Origin: Talinum fruticosum
Lineage: Eukaryota; Streptophyta; Magnoliopsida; Caryophyllales; Talinaceae
DNA: 64,000 bases
Assembly (NCBI GenBank): GCA_021018815.1
Contig: JAITYX010000034.1
Span: 1,922,001 to 1,986,000 of the forward strand
Direction: 5' to 3'
Shown: positions 21,456-33,779 of the stretch, piece by piece
Position numbering within the stretch: position 1 is the stretch's first letter
Layout of the letters: every line of letters starts with the position of its first letter
Position numbers and translations under genes: made by a program
The notes under the pieces: model-generated
What the model was told of the DNA's origin: nothing
Databases searched by the model: none
Seen by the model: only the letters and a program-made list of their open reading frames with translations

Positions 21456-23407
21456 TGTAGACACCTAAAAGTGTTGTATCTTATCTCTTTATTTCCGTAT
21501 TTTATTCTGTTGGCCCGATGATGAAATCCCGAATCCTATTTGAGAATGTGGAGCTCGGATCGTGATCGATCGGTGCGATATAAGTCCCACAAAGAACCCC
21601 AGGACCAAATGAATAGCCTTTTACCTAGGGCCGGTCCACAAATTCCCTTTCTTTCGGGCGATCCAAGAATTAGGCCAAGCCTTCGAGAGACAATGGAGTC
21701 CAAGTGCCATGTAATGAGAAATTCCAAGTTCGAATATCGCATTTTACTTTTGTCTAATCATGAGCATCAAAGTGCTTGCGTTTAAGTTCCGTAAGACAGT
21801 CCACACGAAACTAGGAACGTCTCCCTCTAAAAGACATCGTGGCCATGGCCTGCCTCTCCGAAGTATTAAGCGGAACGTTATGTTTTGGCTTGGAGAATCC
21901 CTTGGAGACACGCTAGGGCACGATACCCTAGGAGCCCTGGTGGCGGGCGCCCGCCAATCGGTTTCTATCCAGCTTCTATCTTCTCTAGTCGGTTCAATCT
22001 TGTGAAGAATCTAACCCGATTTATTTGCAGAATGTTTGGACGGCCGACCGAGGGTAAACCCTCGGTCATTTGTAACCTAGGTCCTCTCCTATAAATAGAG
22101 AGCCCGGTCTCTCATTCTAGGGACAACTTTCTCCTGTGTGTATATGTGCGTAAAGCTAACCGGAGCACTCATACCTAAACGTCACTCTGTCGAAATTGTT
22201 ATTAATAATTCATCTCTTTCCTAGTTATCGCCGTTGAATACGTGCAAAGAGATAAAGAATATTCGATTATTCTAATCTCCGGGCACTCATTCAAATGATC
22301 TTTACTACTCCCTACATACACAATTCACAAAATAAGCCCTTTTTTCTTTCGTTTGTCAGCATTGCATCAAGAGATCCAAGTGTAGGAATCCAGATTAGCA
22401 AGGTGGGACAACCCGAGGGCAATCGTGCAACCTTCAAACGGTTTAGTATTTTTATGCTTTGTTTACCGCTTTCCGTATTGTGGATTAAAGAGATGTAATC
22501 ATTTTTTAATTCTTCCCCGCCCGATGTAATCTTTTAGTTTTTCTCTTTTCTTTTCTTTTTCTTTCTTTACTGACTTTGTTCATTGCTTTTCCTTTAGTTC
22601 CGTTTGGTTGCTTTTATTTCCCGCTTTAGTATGTTGTTGTATATTTGTGTGTCACACGTTATTCTAATTCGAGTATTCAAACTAGTAATGGTTGTCTTCG
22701 GACGAGCGGAATGGAAGGGTTTTCCCTCTATTTCGTGCCCTTGCCCTCGAATCGATTCTCGGTTCAAAGATCGATGGAGTCAATTTTAGCCTCTTTTGAT
22801 CTTAGTTTTCCCATACTAAGATTGGAAGAGCAAGTTTTAATTTTTGTTAGTTTTCATCCTAAAACCGACTCGACCACTCCATTTTTATGCTTTATTCTTG
22901 TTGAATTTGCATCCTGGTTATTTTCTAATTGCAAGTAAAAAAAAGACAACTTCTGGATCTTCCTACCAAGGTAGAGGTCGAGGTTGATATCCTCGACCTC
23001 GGCCTCCGGTTGGCGGTCGCCATCGCTAGGTGCAGCTGCCGCCGCACCGAGTGGTCGACAGGTGAGGCTTTAGTCTAGATTGGTGTTTTCGCAATAATCC
23101 GGCCTTAAAGCCTCACGACAGAACCAAAACCCTAGTTTTATTTATCTTTCAATTAGTAAATAATATCCCGAGAATTCGAAAATAACTTGTAAAATTAAAA
23201 CAATTAATAAAATCGCCATTCAAACTTAGTTTAATCAGATTTAATAAAACTTAGAAATCTTAATAAAAGGTTCATCCTCACATTTCAAAAGTCATTTCCA
23301 AAACCGTAAAATCATTTTCCCAAACTTTTCGAAACCCTTATGCCAAGGTAACGTGGGGAAGCTCGACCGGGTCCCGGTCGTGGGCCCCCGAGGCCGTGGT
23401 TCCTATA
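21456..23407 (+). mobile_element. Tat LTR (L1), 3' LTR of T1
   Basis: Begins TGTAGACACCTAAAAGTG and ends GTGGTTCCTATA (expected CTACA). About 1952 bp, matching L2 (39117-41098) along its length and L3 (57370-58716) from the promoter onward. TATA box CTATAAATAG at 22089-22098. The small ORFs in it are chance frames. Confidence 0.8.
22063..22098 (+). promoter_or_regulatory. Tat LTR promoter: imperfect palindrome plus TATA box
   Basis: CGGTCATTTGTAACCT (22063-22078), a degraded form of AGGTCA-N4-TGACCT, lies 10 bp before CTATAAATAG (22089-22098). L2 and L3 have the perfect palindrome. Confidence 0.55.
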
Positions 23408-23870
23408 TTATCTAAATATTAGTAAATATCATAATACCAACTGGTTTGGTTAGTATTGGGTGCTTCCAACGTGTAGACGTGCGCGAACGAGACTTTTCCA
23501 TTCTATTTAATAGGCATTAAGTGAATGCCACTAGGAATGTTGATCATGGGTGCTAGTTTGGCCAAGGCATCTCGCAAATTGATCATCATCCCTAGGAAGG
23601 TATGTACATGAAATGTTGTCAAAGGGCTTTGTTAATTCCATTAGGTGCGCTTGATAGGGTGCCAAGGCTTCACTTCATACCTTTCATTTTTGCAAGATCC
23701 GATTAATGATTAGACTTGAGTTACCGCAAACTCTATGTTTCCGGCTCCTGTTTCTATTGTAGCTTGTAGTCGTGTGATGCACTCTTTGTATTTTGCATCA
23801 TTGTTGGTGACCTCAAAATCTACTTAACCGAGATAGGAGTATATGCTCCCTCCGGCGATATTAAAAGAAT
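23408..23870 (-). pseudogene. pol: Archaeal-type RNase H remnant of antisense Tat element T3
   Basis: On the minus strand the segment ISPEGAYTPISVK and, at the end, LAPMINIPSGIHLMP match the second RNase H of Tat elements (compare T2 at 42938-43370). Broken frames. It abuts the end of LTR L1, which suggests that T1 inserted into T3. Confidence 0.55.
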
Positions 23871-25560
23871 TCCTATACCAAAGCCCTTCCGATTCGGAGC
23901 GATGTCGAAATACGTTATCCACATATCGATCTCTACCTGTAGAATCCCCTCATTTGGAAAATCCAACTGTTTTGGTTGTGCTTATGTTGTCGGTAGATTA
24001 GCCAAGAATTCTAATACAACTCTCCCTTTATCTCCTTTTGTGGGACATATTTGAGTTAATAGTCGGTTATTGTTAACAACTCTCTACCTGTAGATTAGCC
24101 AACTGTCTATCAAACTATCTTATTATTGATGACTAGTTGTTCCAGAATGTACTTGATAGGGTCCATTTGGCACTACTACTTATATCGAATGGGTTAGCAT
24201 GTACTATCTCGAGCTTCTTAGTGGCCCAAACTAAAGCCAATGATGTTTTCTCTAGTGGAGTAAATATGGTTTAATACTTTAAGAATTTCTTGCCTAGGTA
24301 GTATACGATATGTTCTTCTTTTCCATCCCGTTAAGCTAGTTGGCTCTTGTTATAGTCTCGTGGTAGCGAGGTATAGAAGCAATAATTTTTGAGTTGTGGT
24401 GGAATTAAAGCGGTAGATTGTCCAAGTACGTCTTAACCTTTTCAAACGCAACTTGGCATCGGTCATCCTATATGGGCTTGGCTCCTTTTTGTTTTAAAGA
24501 TGGGTCCATAGACCATTGTCGGCTTTAATATGAAATGACTAATGTATTGTAGACATCCTAGAAAACCTCATATTTCCTTTTCGCTTTCGATGGCGACATC
24601 TCTTGGATGGCTTTAATCTTGGATCGATTAACTTCTATTACTCTAAGATCGACTACATAGCCTAAGAGCTTGCCTAAGGTCACCCAAAAGGCACACTTCT
24701 AAGGGTTAAGGCGCATATTGTACTTACATAGTCTTTCGAATAATTTCCTAAGGCTAGGTAAGTGCCCCTGCCCTGTCTTTAGACTTGTTGAACATGTTGT
24801 TGATGTAAACCTCGGCTTCCTTATGGATCATATCGTGTAGTAAATTCATGATTGTTCTTTGATATGTGTCTCTGGCATTCTTTAATCGAATGACATTACT
24901 ACGTAGTAATATGTCCCCTATTGAATGATGAAGGTCATTTTCTCCATATCTCCTTTTGCCGTATTAACTTGATTATAACCGGCATAACCAACCATATAGG
25001 AGAGTGGAGTGTGGTCTTTTGTGTTGTTAACTAGAACATCTATGTGGGGAAGAGGAAATTCGTCTTTGGGGCTTGCCTTATTCAAATCTCGAAGTAGACA
25101 CACATCCTAATCCTTCTATTTTTCTTTCGAACCAGGACGACGTTTGTTATCCACTAAGGGTAGTGCACTACTCTAATGAAGCCAACATCTAATTGTTTCT
25201 TAACTCTTCTTTGATTTTTAAGCCCCACTCTAGTTTCATTCTCCTAAGCTTCGCTTAATCGGCTTGTGTCTTTGTAGAGTGGAAGTTTATGTTATGTTAT
25301 ACTAGGATCTATCCCCATCACGTCTCTATAGGACCAGGCAAAGACATCTCGTAAACTCTGTAAGGAGCGAAGTAAAGTGCTTCTGCTCTTCTGGACTTAG
25401 TTTTCCCAATCTTAACCTCTTGGGGTTGATATGGAGATCTTAAATTAATGGTGATTGTTTTGTCTAAAATTGGTGAGCGATTTTCATGATCTTCCATAAC
25501 TTGTATTAATTCTTTAGAGATTTCTTGTTTATCATTAGAGGCAAAATAATTAAGAATAGG
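23871..25560 (-). pseudogene. pol: Tat RT and RNase H remnant of T3 (antisense)
   Basis: The frame 25103-24918 gives LLRDLNKASPKDEFPLPHID and YAGYNQV, Tat RT motifs. Upstream (25560-25250) is the pre-RT segment with KELIQVMEDHENRSPI, also present in T2 at about 41390. RNase H-type sequence continues down to about 23900. Many stops. Confidence 0.75.
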
Positions 25561-26879
25561 AAAAAATGAGAAATAAGAAAAAGATTCATCTTATAGAAGT
25601 ATATTAGACTCGAAATGGAAACAACGGAATCAAAAGAAGAACAGACAAAATTGGAAAAAGAAAAATCAGCCTGACCCTAGACTCTAAAGCATATTGCTCT
25701 CCTAGGATGATGAAAAACTCTTGGCCCTATCTAGTGTCAATCCAAGAGATATGTTTGGACCCTTCTTTACTTATGTCGGTGATGAACCTTGATGGGTCAA
25801 ACATCAAGTGCGACATATCTTTGGATAGCACCGAAATCATATCCCCTTTGGGCGCTTCTCTCTTCGAATAGCAGCGAAGAGGAAAATGTTGCTATCTCGC
25901 CATGTTGGTCTAGTCTATGGGGGACTGTTCTTTTTATGGAGGTAGGGTGCCTCCTTTTCTAGCATTTGGCGGTTGTTGAAGATTTCTAACCTTATAACTA
26001 GGATGCTCTTCTCTTTCACATAATAGAGCTCGAGAAAAATCGGAATAAAGGAAGTCATCTCCTTCCTTTAGAAACCGCCCATTCAAAGTACGAGGATAAG
26101 GCTTAATTGAGTCGACTATTAAAGGTGCAACCTTCTTAGTTTGGATTTCCCACTTAGATCTAGCTACTTCTTTGTCGGTTAGGCGGTAGCCTAAGCCAAA
26201 CTTGTAATTGTTAGACGGTTCTCGGGTGGATGGATTGGGTGGTATGCCCTCCGTCCTATAGCTAGTTTGGAAAAGTACCCTTTCTTCCTTAACATCAAAT
26301 GGATGTTAGGATTAGTATAAGGATTAAAGTCTAGAGGTGCTTCATCCTTTTCTACAGCGAGTTGTAGTCTCAAATCCATAAAACTCTTCGCCAATGACAT
26401 CATGCTCGATTTTAATGACGAAATCTTTAGAAGTTATTATAGCATAGAGGTTATCTCCTTAACGGTCATCACTTATCCTTTGGTAATCATTTTAACCTTC
26501 TAGTGCAGTGTAGAGGGCACTACTTGGTGGTCATGCCACCAAGGGCATCATAGAAGGACGCTCAAAATAGCAAGGATGTCTAGAATCTAAAAATCAATGT
26601 TCTTTACCACTGGCCCAACATTGATAAGGAGAGGCACCGTTCCTAATACTTGTTCTTTGGGAATTGTCATAGTCTATGAGATAAACATTTTTTTGGAGAT
26701 TTGTTGCTCTCTTATGCCTAACCTCTTACCGGTCCTTTATAGGAAGACATTTATAATCAACCCGTTGTCTTCTAGGGTCAAGGATATGAACTTGTTGATG
26801 CAAGTTACAGTCAAATAAAGGGCATTGTTGTGTGCAATGCCTTCTTTAGTTAGGTCCTTCTTATCAAAAGTGATGGTCC
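25561..26879 (-). pseudogene. pol: Tat protease and linker of T3 (antisense)
   Basis: At about 26870-26740 the minus strand reads GTITFDKKDLTKEG, HNNALYLTVT and a degenerate LEDNGLIINVF where Tat proteases have DNGSSLNV, so the catalytic site is altered. PSTLH near 26500 closes the protease. The 26403-26191 frame (NPYTNPNIHLMLRKKGYFSK) is the linker towards RT. It is cut at 26880 by the LTR of element B. Confidence 0.6.
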
Positions 26880-28291
26880 CGAAAGTTTGCTCGTGGAGAG
26901 TCTAAGTCACCCTAGAGGGGGTGAATATGGTGATGGAGAAAATTAAACGATTTTTGTAACAAATGAGCTAAACAGCAGATTCCGAGTCCACGGACGGTGC
27001 TAATCCGAGCACCAAGTTAAATCCACTATTTTGAATCCACGAAATACAAGGACTGACTTTACCGAATTACTCCCTTAAACAATTCCTTACAATGTTTTCC
27101 TAGACTCGAAGTTCCCTTATCCGATCTAGTATTTCCTGACCGAGGTAACTTTTATAATCGAGGGCAACCGAGCTGAGTTAACCTTTACAGCTCAGTCAAG
27201 GGACCTTATTCAAAAAATAAGAAGAGAATGTGACTGATTACAAGACTTTCTTTACAACTCGGAAAATATTAAATACAAACTTGGAGTTATAAATAGAAGA
27301 TTGAATGAGAATAATAATTTCAATTCATGCAATGTGTTAAGTAATCTGCTCAAGCAAATCTTCTAGTCTTGTGAGGTGGCTTCTATTTATAGCCAACCAA
27401 GCAGAGTGACCATTATACTTGGTTCCGGACAGAAGTTTTCACTAGCCGTTAGTAACGGCTCTTCCGAGTCACTCGGAAAATATCTGTTGGGATGTGAACG
27501 TTGTGCAACGGCTCTTGGCTCCAAAAGATGGTCCAATCACTTGGTGGTTACTGAAAATTGTGGTGGAAACAACCATTAAGCCTAGAGTTGGAGTTTTCCG
27601 AGTTTTGGAAATAGACAACCCTAACACGTTGTCCGAGCCATGTCCGAAGTAAATAAACTTGTCTACTCGGTGTTTGACATCTTGAAGCCGGTTGCTTTTG
27701 TATTTAAAAAATGAGTTAGCCTCGTTTGAATATCCTACAAAAGTAAACCACATTGGTTCTCAAAGTATAAAATACTTTGGTCCAAGATTAGGCATAGATA
27801 ATAATTAAATTAGCACAATTAAAAGCTTAATTATCTTTGGCCTAGAAGAATGAAATTTTCCGAGTCTAATATTCAATATACTCAAATTCCATTTGAGTCA
27901 ATCCTAAAGATGATCAAGTAGAGAGAATAAAATATCATAGTATAACAACTTGATCCGGTCAAATAATTCTCAAAGAAATAAACTGACTTAGAATAATGAA
28001 TTACGCTGTAATTCTCTTTGCGTTGAAATACACGATCGGTGCTCGGAATATAAGTGTTAGAGAAATTATTTGAGGATGCGATAGTTCCGAGTGATGTCCG
28101 AGTGACTCGAAACATCGGTGTATGAGATATGCAATAAGGTGCTTTCGAGTCGATCGAAACAAATGAAAACTTATACAAGAGTTTCTATAGTGCTTAGAAT
28201 GACTTGAAATCAAAACTCAAGACAGATAAGATTTATACCTAAGTCTTCATGTAATACTCGGAGTGACTTAGAGTTAGAAACTTAGTCTTCA
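26880..28291 (-). mobile_element. 3' LTR of element B
   Basis: 1412 bp, starting TGAAGACTAAG at 28291 and ending GCAAACTTTCG at 26880 (expected CTTCA). Hairpin H1 at 27195-27168, stem CTGAGCTG/CAGCTCGG with one U-G pair. AACGG motifs lie at about 27440-27520. Confidence 0.85.
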
Positions 28292-28304
28292 ATCTCCCCT
28301 TTTT
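28292..28304 (-). promoter_or_regulatory. Polypurine tract of element B
   Basis: Minus strand AAAAAGGGGAGAT immediately before the LTR start, identical to that of A. Confidence 0.8.
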
Positions 28305-28747
28305 AATGAAAGGCATTCCATACTTAGATAGAAACTTGTTAGTGCGAAACATGAGTTTTTATATTCACTATTCGAAACATATCGGAGCAAAGAGTGACGG
28401 AAGAGAAGCATTGCATACTTATAAAATGCATTGTAGATAATATCATCACTCATAACATATATGCGGATAATACATCGAGCAAAGAAATGGATAGATTATA
28501 TCGGAGCCGAAAAGTAAGAAGAATTATCTAACTCGAAACATGTAACTCGGAAATAAGTCCGTTCGGAAAAAAAATTCATTCATTCATTCATTGCTCAAAG
28601 AAAGAGAGGGTGAGCTTCCCGAAACACAACATCATGTTTTCTATATTCTCTCCCCTAGCATTTCATCAAAAAGAGGGAAGAGAATTGCAATCTGGTACAA
28701 CCGATGTTGGAAAAAAAAAGAGAAGAAAAATAGACTAAGAAGGGGGC

Positions 28748-30310
28748 TTACTGTCGGGAGGAGGAGGGACAGGCGATGACGTCGGCGTTGATATGCTTGG
28801 GAGGGGTGGATGATGTGGCGGCAGCAGCACAAGGATGTCCGAAGTTGCTCCGTCCCGGTGCTGTGAGCTAGAGGTATATCTTTCTCGAGCTCATTCTCCT
28901 AGAAGACAGCTGAGGATGGTGATTCGACTTAGCAGTCGTGGATCGACCAACGTCCCCGGCTTCTTCTAACCCACTCGGATCGAGATATGAGGAGATCGGT
29001 TCCGGTTCGGAGGCTGCTGCACCTTGGCCCTCGGGTTGAGCGGCCTCTTCTTTTTCTTTCTCCTCTTCCTTATCCTCCTCGAGCCGAGCTACTTCAGCTA
29101 CTTCTTCTACCTCAGCCGAGGTAGTCTTGGCTGTGCTTGGAGGACTCCTCGAAGTTTCAAAAGTTTTTGGGTCTTAGGCAACCTTGGATCAGCGTTCGTG
29201 AAGAAGTTGGAGCTGCTCGCGCTGCTCGTTGATGATGCCCTTGAGCTCGATCAACAGATCCCGGTTCTTCCCGATGTGAGACCGGCCGGTCTTCCGGTTT
29301 ATAACTAGGCCTTGAAGGATGTTTTTGAGAGAGCGGAGAGTGTCTCAAAGTTCTTTGGACACAGAAGAGATTTTGTTTACCAATATGGTAAACATAGAAG
29401 CAGAGGTCGAAGGAGGTGGTTGAGAAGTAGAGGGACCAGCAGAGGAAGGAGGAACTGGTAGAAGAGCCTCGAGTTTGAGTGGGAGGGGTGAAGGAGGTTT
29501 CAACTCGGACCCATGGACCCGGACACTAGGCTTGATTTCCTGGTACTCATAGCCCGAAGCTCCTTTCTGCCAACTATAATGGCAGACCTTAGAAACGACA
29601 TTTGGATATGAGGGAGGGTAATCTTGAACTGTTTGAAAACAAACGTCAAAAGAGCTCCGAAGGGAAAAGAAGCGGATTTTTGGACTTAGCCGGCACGGAG
29701 GCCATTTGCTTAATAATGAAAGGAAAGAGGTCTACATCGTAGCCCTCTAGAATGTCAAACAAGGCTTTGAGAATCTTGGAGTTAGGATTCTCCTTGCTAG
29801 AATGATGAGAAAAATAGGTTTTTATCGGAATGAAATAGAGCAGACGACCTCCGATCTTATCCGAGTCACGAAAAGTTCTTTCATGACTCGGGTACTTCTT
29901 TGGCATATTTTTCAAAGAAGTCATCTATGACTTCCATGAAAGGAATAGGATTAGAGTTGAGAAAGAGGGAAGAAACTTTGAAAAGTTTCGAAGAAGAGGG
30001 AGGTTAATGCAAACGACCTTCCTTTGGACTTTTGAGGTGATGACACCCTCGAGAATGGGACATGTTTAAATAGAACTCGGTGATGAGTTCCGGATAGATG
30101 AAATCACCGAAGCACAAATAATTGTAGACTCTAGTGTCCTAAATGTCTTTTAACCACGAAAACGATGTCGTTTGGAAGAACTTGTTATCCAACGTAAAGT
30201 GTTGTGTGAAAGAGATTTTCAAGGGGTTGGAGGTACCCTCTTGAGGAGTTTTGGTGCGGGGCTTTTAGTAACAGACCCTAACAACTCAGTGCTGAACCTC
30301 TTTTAGGCAT
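28748..30310 (-). pseudogene. ORF3 of element B
   Basis: ATG at 30310 (MPKRGSALS) with an early stop, about 1.56 kb. The N-terminal part corresponds to that of C. The coiled coil near 29260-29190 contains LIELKGIINEQREQLQLLHE, aligning with the coiled coil of A. Then a Glu/Lys-rich stretch, EEAAQPEGQGAAASEPEPIS (about 29055-28995), and a Pro/Ser-rich end stopping at 28750-28748. Several frameshifts. No function can be assigned. Confidence 0.55.
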
Positions 30311-30459
30311 GGTGAATTGAGAAACAGAGAAGACACAAAAGAGAATAAAGAAAGTAAGAGCGCTTAAAATCCATAGAGAGAGAGAGAATACGAGTGAGCG
30401 AGAATTCTTAAAGAGTAAGAAGGCAAGTGAGTAAAGTAAAGAAATGAAGGTAAAGGATG

Positions 30460-30469
30460 CTATTTATAG
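30460..30469 (-). promoter_or_regulatory. TATA box upstream of ORF3 (element B)
   Basis: Minus strand CTATAAATAG followed by CATCC, 150 bp before the ORF3 ATG at 30310. Position matches element C. Confidence 0.6.
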
Positions 30470-30616
30470 TGAAAAGAAATGACCTTTGGCCTTCGGTCCG
30501 ACTTGAAACTCTAATGGCAGTCTTAGACGGGTGTAATGTTCCGCTCTTCAACAGTTAGAATTCCAACGACTTTCTTCCAACGACTAGTTTTCTCCGATCG
30601 AAACGCGCGGTGGGGG

Positions 30617-30623
30617 CGAGAGA

Positions 30624-30672
<49 letters not shown>
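30617..30672. repeat. GA microsatellite upstream of ORF3 promoter
   Basis: About 26 GA units (CT on the coding strand of B), between pol and the ORF3 TATA box. A and C have shorter CT-rich tracts at the same place. Confidence 0.9.
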
Positions 30673-30674
<2 letters not shown>

Positions 30675-30901
30675 AATACTTTTCAAAAACAAATATTTCG
30701 AAATTCTCCATTTATCTAGAGATAATTCTAGAACTTTGATGTCCATTTTGCTCAAAGATTGAGTCCGACCCAAGTATGTTTTCCGAGTGACTCGGAACAC
30801 TCGGAGAACTAATAACTCATAGCTCGGCTTCACTCGGTCAACCGATCCATTTGTTATTAAAACAAAAGAAAACATATATCACATAATTATGCAAAGAAAA
30901 T

Positions 30902-31620
30902 TCACTTAGAAATCTTATAGTTAATCATACCAAGCTCATTTCTAATAAAGCAAATCTAATCTTCACTAAGTGGCTTAGTGAAAATATCAGCTAACTAAAA
31001 TTTCGTAGGAATAAATTCAAGTTCAATATCACCTTTCTCATAATGGTATCTCCGAAAATGATACCTGACCTCAATATGCTTTGGTTTTGAGTGCTAAACC
31101 GGATTCTTGGTAATGTTGATTGCATTGTGATTGTCACACTTGATTGGGATAGATTTGAATGATAGCCCTAGATCCTTCAAGTGTTGCTTGATCCACGTAA
31201 TTTGAGAACATCAAGCTCCAACCGCAATGTACTCGGCTTCAACAGTTAATAGAGCAATATAATTTTGTTTCTTTAAGTGCCAGGAGATGAAGGATTGATC
31301 CAGTAAATTGGCATGCTCTTGATGTTCTCTTTCTATCAACTTTGTATCCAGCAAAATCAGGATTTAAGTATCCAGATGAGAGTCGGTTCGAGTCTTTTGA
31401 AAACCATAGACCAAGATTCCGAGTCCTTGCAAGATATCCGAAAGTTCTCTTCACCGCAATGAGATGTGATTCTTTTGGATTAGCTTGAAATCTTACACAA
31501 AGGTAGACACTGAACATGATATCTGGCTTACTAGATGTGAGATAAAGTAAGATCCAATCATACCTCTATATGCTTCACCTTTCTCATCTAAGTCCAGCTT
31601 CAAACTGCTACTTCACATCT
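30902..31620 (-). pseudogene. pol: RNase H part of pol (element B)
   Basis: The frame 31517-31239 gives MFSVYLCVRFQANPKESHL and RTFGYLARTRNLGLW. The pol end RNELGMIN is near 30940-30917, with a TGA at 30904-30902. Frameshifted. Confidence 0.75.
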
Positions 31621-32420
31621 TGTAGTTTGTACTTATTCAAAAGCTCCTTGGTATACTTGGATTGATGGATCTAAATGCCATCCTTGTCTTGTTTGATTTG
31701 TAGACTAAGAAAGAAGTTGAGTTCTCCCATCATACTCATTAGGAACTCCTATCTCATCAACTCGGAAAACTCTTGACAGAGAGTTTCATTAGTAGCTCCA
31801 AAAATGATATCATCAACATAGATTTGAGCAATAAGAAAATCATTCCCCTTGGTTTGTATGAAAAGTGTTTTGTCAATCTGACCTCTTTTGAAATCATTTT
31901 CAACTTAGAAACTGCTTAGTCTTTCATACCAAGCTCTGGAGCTCGTTTAAGACCATATAAAGCTTTTGCAATTTTGAAAACATAATTTGAAAATTCCGAG
32001 TTTTCAAATCCAAGGGGTTGCTCAACATAAACTTCTTCTTGAATGAAACCATTCAAAAAGCACATTTGACATCCATTTGATAAAGCTTGATATACATGCT
32101 AGATATAAATGCCAACAAGATTATAATTGCCTCAATCCTAGCAACAGTGCAAAGGTTACCCCACAATCAATTCCTTTTTCTTGATTGTAACCCTTGGCGA
32201 CAAGTCTAGGCTTATTTCGAGTACCAACCCTTCCTAATCCAGTTTGTTCTTGAAAACCTATTTGGTTCCTATGACTGGGTGGTTAGATAGTCGTTTGGTT
32301 AGAGTCCGGACTTTGTTTCTTTCAAATTGATTGAGCTTTTCTTGCATGACCTCTACACATTCGAGACTTATTTAGGGCTTCTAGTGCATTTTGGGTTCCG
32401 TTAATGATATGAATGCAGAA
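31621..32420 (-). pseudogene. pol: Copia reverse transcriptase (element B)
   Basis: The catalytic motif IYVDDIIFGATNE is intact at about 31830-31790. The GLKRAPELGMKD-like segment lies near 31960-31915, and the [14 protein letters not shown] segment near 32190. Frameshifts and stops throughout. Confidence 0.75.
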
Positions 32421-32639
32421 AATGCACACACATTATGCAAAGAAGATTGAGTTCTTACCCTACTATCGATGTCGAAAGTATGTTTTCAGGTGGGTGGCTG
32501 GATGCATATTTGAAAGCTTTACCTGTCCTTTGATTTACCAAGTTTGTTGGTTGAACAGGCTGATCTTCGGTTGGTTGATTTTACTGAGTCCGATTGACTT
32601 GTTCTTTAGTATTCTAAGCTGGCTTTGAGTTTGTTTAGT

Positions 32640-33690
32640 CTAAGTCATAACATTCCGAGTTGCTCCATTCCGAGTTGCCTCGGTAATTCTATTTTGACTC
32701 TTTCTAAGCTCGGCTTCACGAAGGTCGCCTTCATCTCCGTTAAGTATCGGATCCGAGTATGTGGACTCACTTATCCTACCAAGATCAATTTCATCAAAGA
32801 CAATGTGGATACTTTCTTCCACTTTGTTAGTTCTTTTGTTAAAAACTCGATAAGTCGTTATGAGATTAATAACCCGTAAATATACCTTAATCGACCTAGC
32901 ATCAAACTTAGTCGGATGCTCCTTACCATTGTTGTGGAAAAACACTTACACCCAAATGGTTTGAAGTAGGAGATGTTGGGTTTCTTCCCTTTGCAAAGCT
33001 CGTAGGGTGTTTTCTTCAAGATGGGTCTCATGAGTCATCCGTTTAGTGTGTAATCTGCTATGTTGATCGCATCGGCCCGTAAATAGTACGATAGATCATT
33101 TTCAATCATCATAATCCTTCCTATTTCTTCAAGAGTTTTGTTCTTTCTCTCCACTACTCCATTCCGTTGAGGAGTTCTTGGTGCAGAGAAGTTGTGAGAG
33201 ATGTCATTCTTGTCACGGAAGTCTGCATATTCTAAGTAATCGATCTTCCTTCCATGGTCGGTTCGAATCCTTTTAATCCGAGTCCGAGACTCCACTTAAA
33301 TTTTTCTGTAGAGCTTAGTGAATTCTTTAAAGGCTTCATTCTTGTTCTTAAGAAAACATACCCAAGTAAATTGTGAGAAATCAACAACAACAACAAGTAC
33401 ATATGATTTACCTCCAAGACCTTTAATAGGAGTTTCACCACACAAATCCATATGAAGCAATTAAAGCACTTTGGATGTAGATACGGTTTTGAGTGGCTTG
33501 GAAGATGATCTAACTTGCTTACCTTTTGTGCATGCCTCACAGATTTTATCTTTCTTAAAAACACAGTTAGATAAACCCCTCACCAAGTCCACGAGATGCA
33601 AGTTTCTTGATAGTATGTATGTTAATATGGCCTAATCTACGATGCTAAGTCCATGAATCATTATTCACGAAGCTTTTAAACGAGATAAAT
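32640..33690 (-). pseudogene. pol: Copia integrase (element B)
   Basis: Frames 33564-33232, 33295-33035 and 32945-32640 cover the zinc-binding end, catalytic core (RIRTDHGRKIDYLEYADF; NGVVERKNKTLEEIGR) and C-terminal motif (VFNKRTNKVEESIHIVFDE). The second Asp (RTDHG) and the Glu are visible. Broken frames. Confidence 0.8.
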
Positions 33691-33779
33691 TCTGACTTGA
33701 ATATGAGAGAGAAATAGTGTAGGTGTTACCTAACCTCGGACCCGAGAGCTTAGTTTCTTTGGTGACCGTATCGAGAGAT

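Larger units (their letters stand above)
1499..23407 (+). mobile_element. Ty3/gypsy Tat-lineage element T1 (nested, 5' end missing)
   Basis: Order on the + strand: pol remnant (RT, RNase H, integrase tail) ending in a stop at 2930-2932, a spacer, two antisense accessory genes (P2, P1), a non-coding stretch, and a 3' LTR at 21456-23407. Sirevirus-like element A (8519-21087) interrupts it. The pol type and LTR type belong together because the same LTR precedes the same pol in T2 (39117-43595). Gag, protease and 5' LTR are not in the window. Extra ORFs, including antisense ones, between pol and the 3' LTR are known for Tat-lineage elements. Assigning all these pieces to one insertion is inference. 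Confidence 0.6.

Noticed and set aside
30523..30875. ORFs rich in Ser/Leu or Arg/Glu
   Set aside because: They translate the GA/CT microsatellite upstream of ORF3 in element B.
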